Source of the DNA: Cardinium hertigii_C
Lineage (GTDB): Bacteria; Bacteroidota; Bacteroidia; Cytophagales; Amoebophilaceae
Length of the DNA: 29,127 nucleotides
Assembly (NCBI RefSeq): GCF_050864855.1
Contig: NZ_JBOZWW010000007.1
Location: 1 to 29,127, forward strand
Reading direction: 5' to 3'
Shown here: positions 25,404 to 29,127 of the stretch, one piece after another
Layout: every line of letters starts with the position of its first letter
Position numbering within the stretch: the first letter of the stretch is position 1
Made by a program: the position numbers and the translations under genes
Notes under the pieces: generated by a model
Told to the model about the DNA's origin: nothing
Databases searched by the model: none
Seen by the model: the letters and a program-made list of their open reading frames with translations, nothing else

Positions 25404-26564
25404 ATGACCATTTTTAACATATATCGCATATATCAGCTTTATATTGCCATATTATGTATCGGGTGTAGCAATATTACCTTAGGTACCCTACCAACTGCTA
25501 GTGGACCATCTGCTCCTATACCTATATATATAGGTGCAGCAACAAAACATATAACCAGACAATCAGACGAATCCCTAAAAAAAAACTTAAAAAAGCATAT
25601 AACCTTTTTATCACAAACAATTGGTCCCCGCAATATTTCCGATCCAGCATATTACCAAAAGCTATGTGAAGCAGCACAATACATTGATCATGCTTTTAAA
25701 GAAATCGGGTATCAAACCAATATAATTCCCTACAGCGCCACCTATAGGGGCCAAAAATTTCATGTACAAAATATAGAAGTAGTTATTCCAGCTGGTATAC
25801 CTGCATCAAATGGTATAGCTATCAAAAATAGCACTCATACTGAATGTATTGTAATTGGAGCACACTACGATACCGTTTGTTTCAGTCCAGGTGCAGATGA
25901 CAATGGCTCTGGTATTGCTGCCTTAATAGAAATAGCAAGACACCTGTATGATCTATCTATGCAACTAGAGGATAAGACAATGATTAAACGTACCATAAAA
26001 TTAGTTGCATTCCCAAATGAAGAATGGCCTTATAGTGCAGATGATCAAACGGGTAAGCACTTTGGATACAATATGGGGAGTGTCCAATATGCCAAACAGG
26101 CGAAAGAAAAAGGTGAGGTGATTACCGGTATGATATCACTTGAAAGTATAGGCTATTTTTCTAATCAGCCCAACAGCCAAAAGTATCCTTGGTACTTGAA
26201 GTGGTTAAAATATTTTTATGGAGATCGGGGTGATTTTCTAGTGATGGTGGGAGACCTATCGTCTCAGCCATTTCAAAAGAAATGGCGCTCTTGTTATGAG
26301 CAAATAGATGGTGACACAGGTACTATACATGGCATTGCTTTGCCTGGATGGATACCACATATTTACCGATCAGACCATGGCGCATTTTCATTAGAAGGCT
26401 TTCCTGCTTTTATGATTACAGATACAGCGGATTTTAGAAATCCGCATTATCATGAAGCAACAGACCACATCGGAACCATAAACTTTACGCTTTTCACTAA
26501 AGCAACCAAAAACTTAATCGCAACGATAACGTGTCTTGCGCTAGATGGTCCATTGAAAACATAG
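25404..26564 (+). CDS. Exported M28-family zinc peptidase
   Basis: This 386-residue protein has an N-terminal hydrophobic leader (about 10-24). The end LCIGC is close to a lipobox but has Cys at -3, so lipidation is uncertain. The catalytic domain has the M28 two-zinc pattern: GAHYDT (152-157, H154 ligand and D156), SPGADDNGSG (161-170, D165/D166), FPNEEWPY (203-210, E206 base and E207 ligand), SLESIG (245-250) and a terminal NPHYHEATD (346-354, His ligand). Relatives are aminopeptidases or glutaminyl cyclases acting in the periplasm or outside. It may recycle peptides or act on host peptides. It stands alone between uppS and parE. Confidence 0.85.
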   Translation: MTIFNIYRIYQLYIAILCIGCSNITLGTLPTASGPSAPIPIYIGAATKHITRQSDESLKKNLKKHITFLSQTIGPRNISDPAYYQKLCEAAQYIDHAFKEIGYQTNIIPYSATYRGQKFHVQNIEVVIPAGIPASNGIAIKNSTHTECIVIGAHYDTVCFSPGADDNGSGIAALIEIARHLYDLSMQLEDKTMIKRTIKLVAFPNEEWPYSADDQTGKHFGYNMGSVQYAKQAKEKGEVITGMISLESIGYFSNQPNSQKYPWYLKWLKYFYGDRGDFLVMVGDLSSQPFQKKWRSCYEQIDGDTGTIHGIALPGWIPHIYRSDHGAFSLEGFPAFMITDTADFRNPHYHEATDHIGTINFTLFTKATKNLIATITCLALDGPLKT

Positions 26565-26604
26565 ATATAGTGCAATCTTAAGGGGCTAAAAAGCATAACC
26601 ATTG

Positions 26605-26631
26605 AGTATGATATACGATGTATATCATACT
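26605..26631. promoter_or_regulatory. Perfect 12-bp-arm dyad just upstream of parE
   Basis: AGTATGATATAC (26605-26616) and GTATATCATACT (26620-26631) are exact reverse complements around GAT. The dyad ends 19 nt before the parE ATG at 26651 and starts 40 nt after the M28 peptidase stop. There is no T-run after it, so a terminator is less likely than an operator or a 5' mRNA hairpin. An in-frame ATG at 26618 lies inside it, which supports the later start. Confidence 0.75.
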
Positions 26632-26650
26632 TTCTATTCATCTGTTACCT

Positions 26651-28501
26651 ATGTCCACGCTTAATTATACAGAAGCAAATATCCGCTCCCTATCTTGGCA
26701 AGAACACCTTCGGTTACGCCCTGGTATGTATATTGGGAAATTAGGAGACGGCAGTCTACCAGATGATGGCATCTACCTACTACTCAAGGAAGTAATAGAT
26801 AACAGCGTAGATGAATTTGTAATGGGCTATGGGAAAAAAATTGAAATAAAAATATCCAACCGTCAACGTGTTTCGATTCGAGACTTTGGAAGAGGCATTC
26901 CATTGGGGAAATTAGTAGATTGCATTTTTAAAATCAATACAGGCGGTAAATATGATACCCAAGCTTTCCAAAAAGCTGTAGGTTTAAATGGGGTGGGTAT
27001 AAAAGCAGTCAACGCGCTTTCTGCCTATTGCAAAGTAGAATCTTTTCGAGATGGGTTAACCAAATCAGCCACTTTTTCTGCTGGATTATTCTTAGAAGAA
27101 TCTGAAATCCTCCCCACTCAGGAGCCAAATGGTACCCATGTGGTATTCCAACCAGATGAGGCCATTTTTAAAGAATTTTCTTTTGTACCCCAATTTATAG
27201 AAGAACAAATAGCCCATTACAGTTTTTTAAACACTGGGCTTATCCTTTACCTAAATGGTAAAAAATACCAAGCTCGCAATGGACTTTTGGATTTATTGCA
27301 AGCCAAAACAGCTTCAGAAAGCTATGTTTACCCGATTATCCATTTAAAAAAACAAGATATTGAATTGGCATGCACACATCACCATACGGCTGCCAACGAG
27401 GTCTATTATACTTTTGTCAATGGGCAGTTTACGCCCCAAGGCGGTGCCCATTTAAACGCTTTAAAAGAAGCGATTGTACAAACCCTACGAGCCTTTTACA
27501 AAAAAGAGTTTGACGGAGCGGACATCCGTGGAGGATTAATAGCCGCACTTGCCATTAAGGTTCAAGAGCCTATTTTTGAATCCCAAACCAAAACAAAACT
27601 TGGTTCACAACAGATGGGTCCTGAAGGGCCAACCATTCGTAGTTTTATAATTGCTTTTATCAAAAATGCATTAGATGACTATTTACACAAAAATCCATCC
27701 ATAGCCGAAATACTACAAAAACGTATTCTGCAGTCTGAACGTGAACGTAAAGCAATAGCTGGCATTAAAAAACTAGTCCATGAAAAAACAAAAAAAGCCA
27801 ACTTACATAATAAAAAATTAAGAGATTGTCACATCCATTTTAACTCTAGCCATCCCAATCGTCTGGACAGTACCATTTTTATCACAGAAGGGAATTCTGC
27901 AAGTGGTTCTATTACCAAATCTCGTAATGTTGCCACACAAGCTGTATTTTCATTGCGGGGTAAGCCCTTAAACTGCTTTGGGCAATCTAAAAAACTAGTC
28001 TATGAAAATGAAGAATTCAATCTATTGCAACATGCTTTAAACATTGCCAATGGACCAGATGGATTGCGTTACAATAAAATTATTGTTGCTACAGATGCAG
28101 ATGTAGATGGCATGCATATTCGTTTGCTGATCTTAACCTATTTTTTACAGTTTTTTCCAGAACTTGTATATAGTGGACATCTTTATATACTGGAAACACC
28201 TCTTTTTAGAGTACGCAATAAAAAAACCACCCATTATTGTTACAATGAACAAGAAAAAGAGGTAGCCATACAATCACTGGGTGCACAACCTGAAATTACC
28301 CGTTTTAAAGGGCTAGGCGAAATATCTCCTGATGAATTTGCCCATTTTATAGGTGCAGCCATTCGGCTGATGCCTGTTACGTTGACGCCCCATAGTGCCT
28401 TAAACAATATATTGGCTTTTTATATGGGCAAAAATACGCCAGAACGGCGCGATTTTATTATCAATAACCTTAGAATAGAAGAAAGCTTACCTGAAACGTA
28501 A
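26651..28501 (+). CDS. parE: DNA topoisomerase IV subunit B (type II topoisomerase ATPase subunit)
   Basis: From ATG 26651 the protein has 616 residues, the size of Bacteroidota ParE. It has the GHKL ATPase motifs EVIDNSVDEF (about 47-56), RDFGRGIP (about 77-84) and NGVGIKAVNALS (about 113-124), and the transducer QTKTKLGS (about 312-319). The TOPRIM part FITEGNSASG (about 410-419, catalytic Glu413) and ATDADVDGMH (about 480-489) follow, then ITRFKGLGE near 549-557. GyrB normally lacks the CTEGNIRSLSWxEHxRxRPGMYIGKLGDGS-type start seen here in part (NIRSLSWQEHLRLRPGMYIG), which I associate with Bacteroidota ParE. The usual EGDSA reads EGNSA. It decatenates chromosomes together with ParC, which is not encoded next to it in the window. 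Confidence 0.9.
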   Translation: MSTLNYTEANIRSLSWQEHLRLRPGMYIGKLGDGSLPDDGIYLLLKEVIDNSVDEFVMGYGKKIEIKISNRQRVSIRDFGRGIPLGKLVDCIFKINTGGKYDTQAFQKAVGLNGVGIKAVNALSAYCKVESFRDGLTKSATFSAGLFLEESEILPTQEPNGTHVVFQPDEAIFKEFSFVPQFIEEQIAHYSFLNTGLILYLNGKKYQARNGLLDLLQAKTASESYVYPIIHLKKQDIELACTHHHTAANEVYYTFVNGQFTPQGGAHLNALKEAIVQTLRAFYKKEFDGADIRGGLIAALAIKVQEPIFESQTKTKLGSQQMGPEGPTIRSFIIAFIKNALDDYLHKNPSIAEILQKRILQSERERKAIAGIKKLVHEKTKKANLHNKKLRDCHIHFNSSHPNRLDSTIFITEGNSASGSITKSRNVATQAVFSLRGKPLNCFGQSKKLVYENEEFNLLQHALNIANGPDGLRYNKIIVATDADVDGMHIRLLILTYFLQFFPELVYSGHLYILETPLFRVRNKKTTHYCYNEQEKEVAIQSLGAQPEITRFKGLGEISPDEFAHFIGAAIRLMPVTLTPHSALNNILAFYMGKNTPERRDFIINNLRIEESLPET

Positions 28502-29040
28502 CCCAACATCTATTCGAATGAGCGGTACACAAGGAAGAAGTAAGCGATGCTTTTTTGTATAAATCAAGATTTGATCTTACAGCCACTATATATTCAACTG
28601 TTTATGTTGGTTAAAGCTAGTATATCAAATTTATCTTTAAAGTAGGTGATTGAATGATTTTCTTCAAAAATTAATTTTATACCATCCTTTTAAGTCTGTA
28701 TTAGCTGTATTACTATAATAACAATAATTATTTAAGACTGATTATCAAAACATATCTATTTACGTATTCTATTCTTTAGTCCAATTTATTTGCAATAGTA
28801 TCTATTTTTTATTATTCTTAATGAGTCAAAAAAAGCATACTGCAGTATCATTTAATTGCTTTTGATGATTACAATTGCTTTAAGCGGAAGAGACAATAGG
28901 GCTAAATAGTCGGCCCTGAAATATTATTTTTGAATAAATTTATTGAATGGATATTTCTTTATAATATATATGGTTTATCAGGCGCTCTATTTTTCTTACC
29001 CAAGATATAGGTATAACTGGTTTTGGATTAAGAATTTTAA
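28502..29040. other. Gene-free AT-rich region between parE and a transposase tail
   Basis: No convincing gene was found. The region holds AAGAT-TTG-ATCTT shortly after parE (about 28566-28580), a perfect 12-bp palindrome ATACTGCAGTAT (28837-28848), two AATTGCTTT copies (about 28854 and 28873), and AGGGC/GCCCT arms (28898-28902 and 28913-28917). The last elements lie 120-190 bp past the transposase stop, where an insertion-sequence end could be, but no terminal repeat can be paired inside the window. Confidence 0.4.
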
Positions 29041-29127
29041 TTATATAGGTTTTAATTTATTTGACTGTGAGGGTATTAAGAATAATTTTCTTGTAATCAG
29101 TCGTAGGTTATGAGCAATAGCACATAA
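29041..29127 (-). CDS. Transposase C-terminal end (DDE type), partial
   Basis: On the minus strand the frame enters from the window edge and ends with TAA at 29041-29043. The 28 visible residues begin LCAIAHNLRLITRKL. The W-x-L-x-C-x-AHNLR/K-type ending is a hallmark of IS1182/IS4-like DDE transposases, where it forms the last helix of the catalytic fold. The catalytic part lies outside the window, so whether the element is intact is unknown. A plus-strand frame over the same bases (28970-29113) is its antisense shadow. Confidence 0.5.
   Translation of the reverse strand, partial: LCAIAHNLRLITRKLFLIPSQSNKLKPI

Noticed and set aside
26618..26650. Upstream start for parE
   Set aside because: The ATG lies inside the perfect dyad and adds 11 residues not typical of ParE; ATG 26651 gives the family N-terminus.
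28970..29113. 47-codon plus-strand frame near the right edge
   Set aside because: The opposite strand reads a transposase-like C-terminus over the same bases, so this is its shadow.

Overview
The window comes from a low-GC member of the Bacteroidota, most likely 'Candidatus Cardinium' (an obligate intracellular symbiont of arthropods and nematodes). The main evidence is the 16S rRNA gene at the left edge: it matches, as I remember them, the binding sites of the PCR primers used to diagnose Cardinium (CLO-f1 at 281-307; the Ch-F/Ch-R pair at about 768-790 and 400-420). Supporting traits are AT-rich spacers, TAnnTTTG-type promoter boxes, little sign of Shine-Dalgarno sites, ankyrin-repeat proteins with signal peptides, and transposase debris.

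Layout. 1-1270: 5' part of 16S rRNA (minus strand), with leader and promoter to about 1491. 1749-4628 (minus): large exported HExxH metallopeptidase/propeller protein. 5001-6261: rpsU and xerC. 6395-11957: five-gene tripartite exporter (two FtsX/MacB-type permeases, membrane fusion protein, ATPase, TolC-like channel). 12234-12545 (minus): miniature ankyrin protein. 12723-14932 (minus): lptF/G-type permease and tgt. 15281-17636: lptB and gatB. 17647-17808: probable IS481-like transposase tail. 17892-18917: eight-repeat ankyrin protein with nearly identical 102-bp units. 18918-19240: AT-rich gap full of inverted repeats. 19241-21832: argS and a NeuD/PglD-like left-handed beta-helix protein. 21896-23236 (minus): HsdR-N-like nuclease-fold protein and a Zn/Mn ABC permease. 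23388-25172: thymidylate kinase-like protein and a divergent isoprenyl transferase (UppS). 25404-26564: exported M28 peptidase. 26651-28501: parE, preceded by a perfect 12-bp-arm dyad. 28502-29040: gene-free. 29041-29127 (minus): tail of a DDE transposase running off the window.

The genes mix core information processing (16S, S21, GatB, ArgS, ParE, XerC, Tgt), envelope functions (Lpt parts, UppS, exporter, metal uptake) and likely host-interaction factors (two ankyrin proteins, two exported peptidases). I see no clear novel multi-gene defence or secretion system. The most notable observations are the ankyrin long/short pair with recent repeat amplification, the dyad before parE, the palindrome cluster before argS, the split MacAB-like exporter, and several enzymes (UppS, Tgt, the NeuD-like protein, ParE) with substitutions at positions normally conserved in their families.
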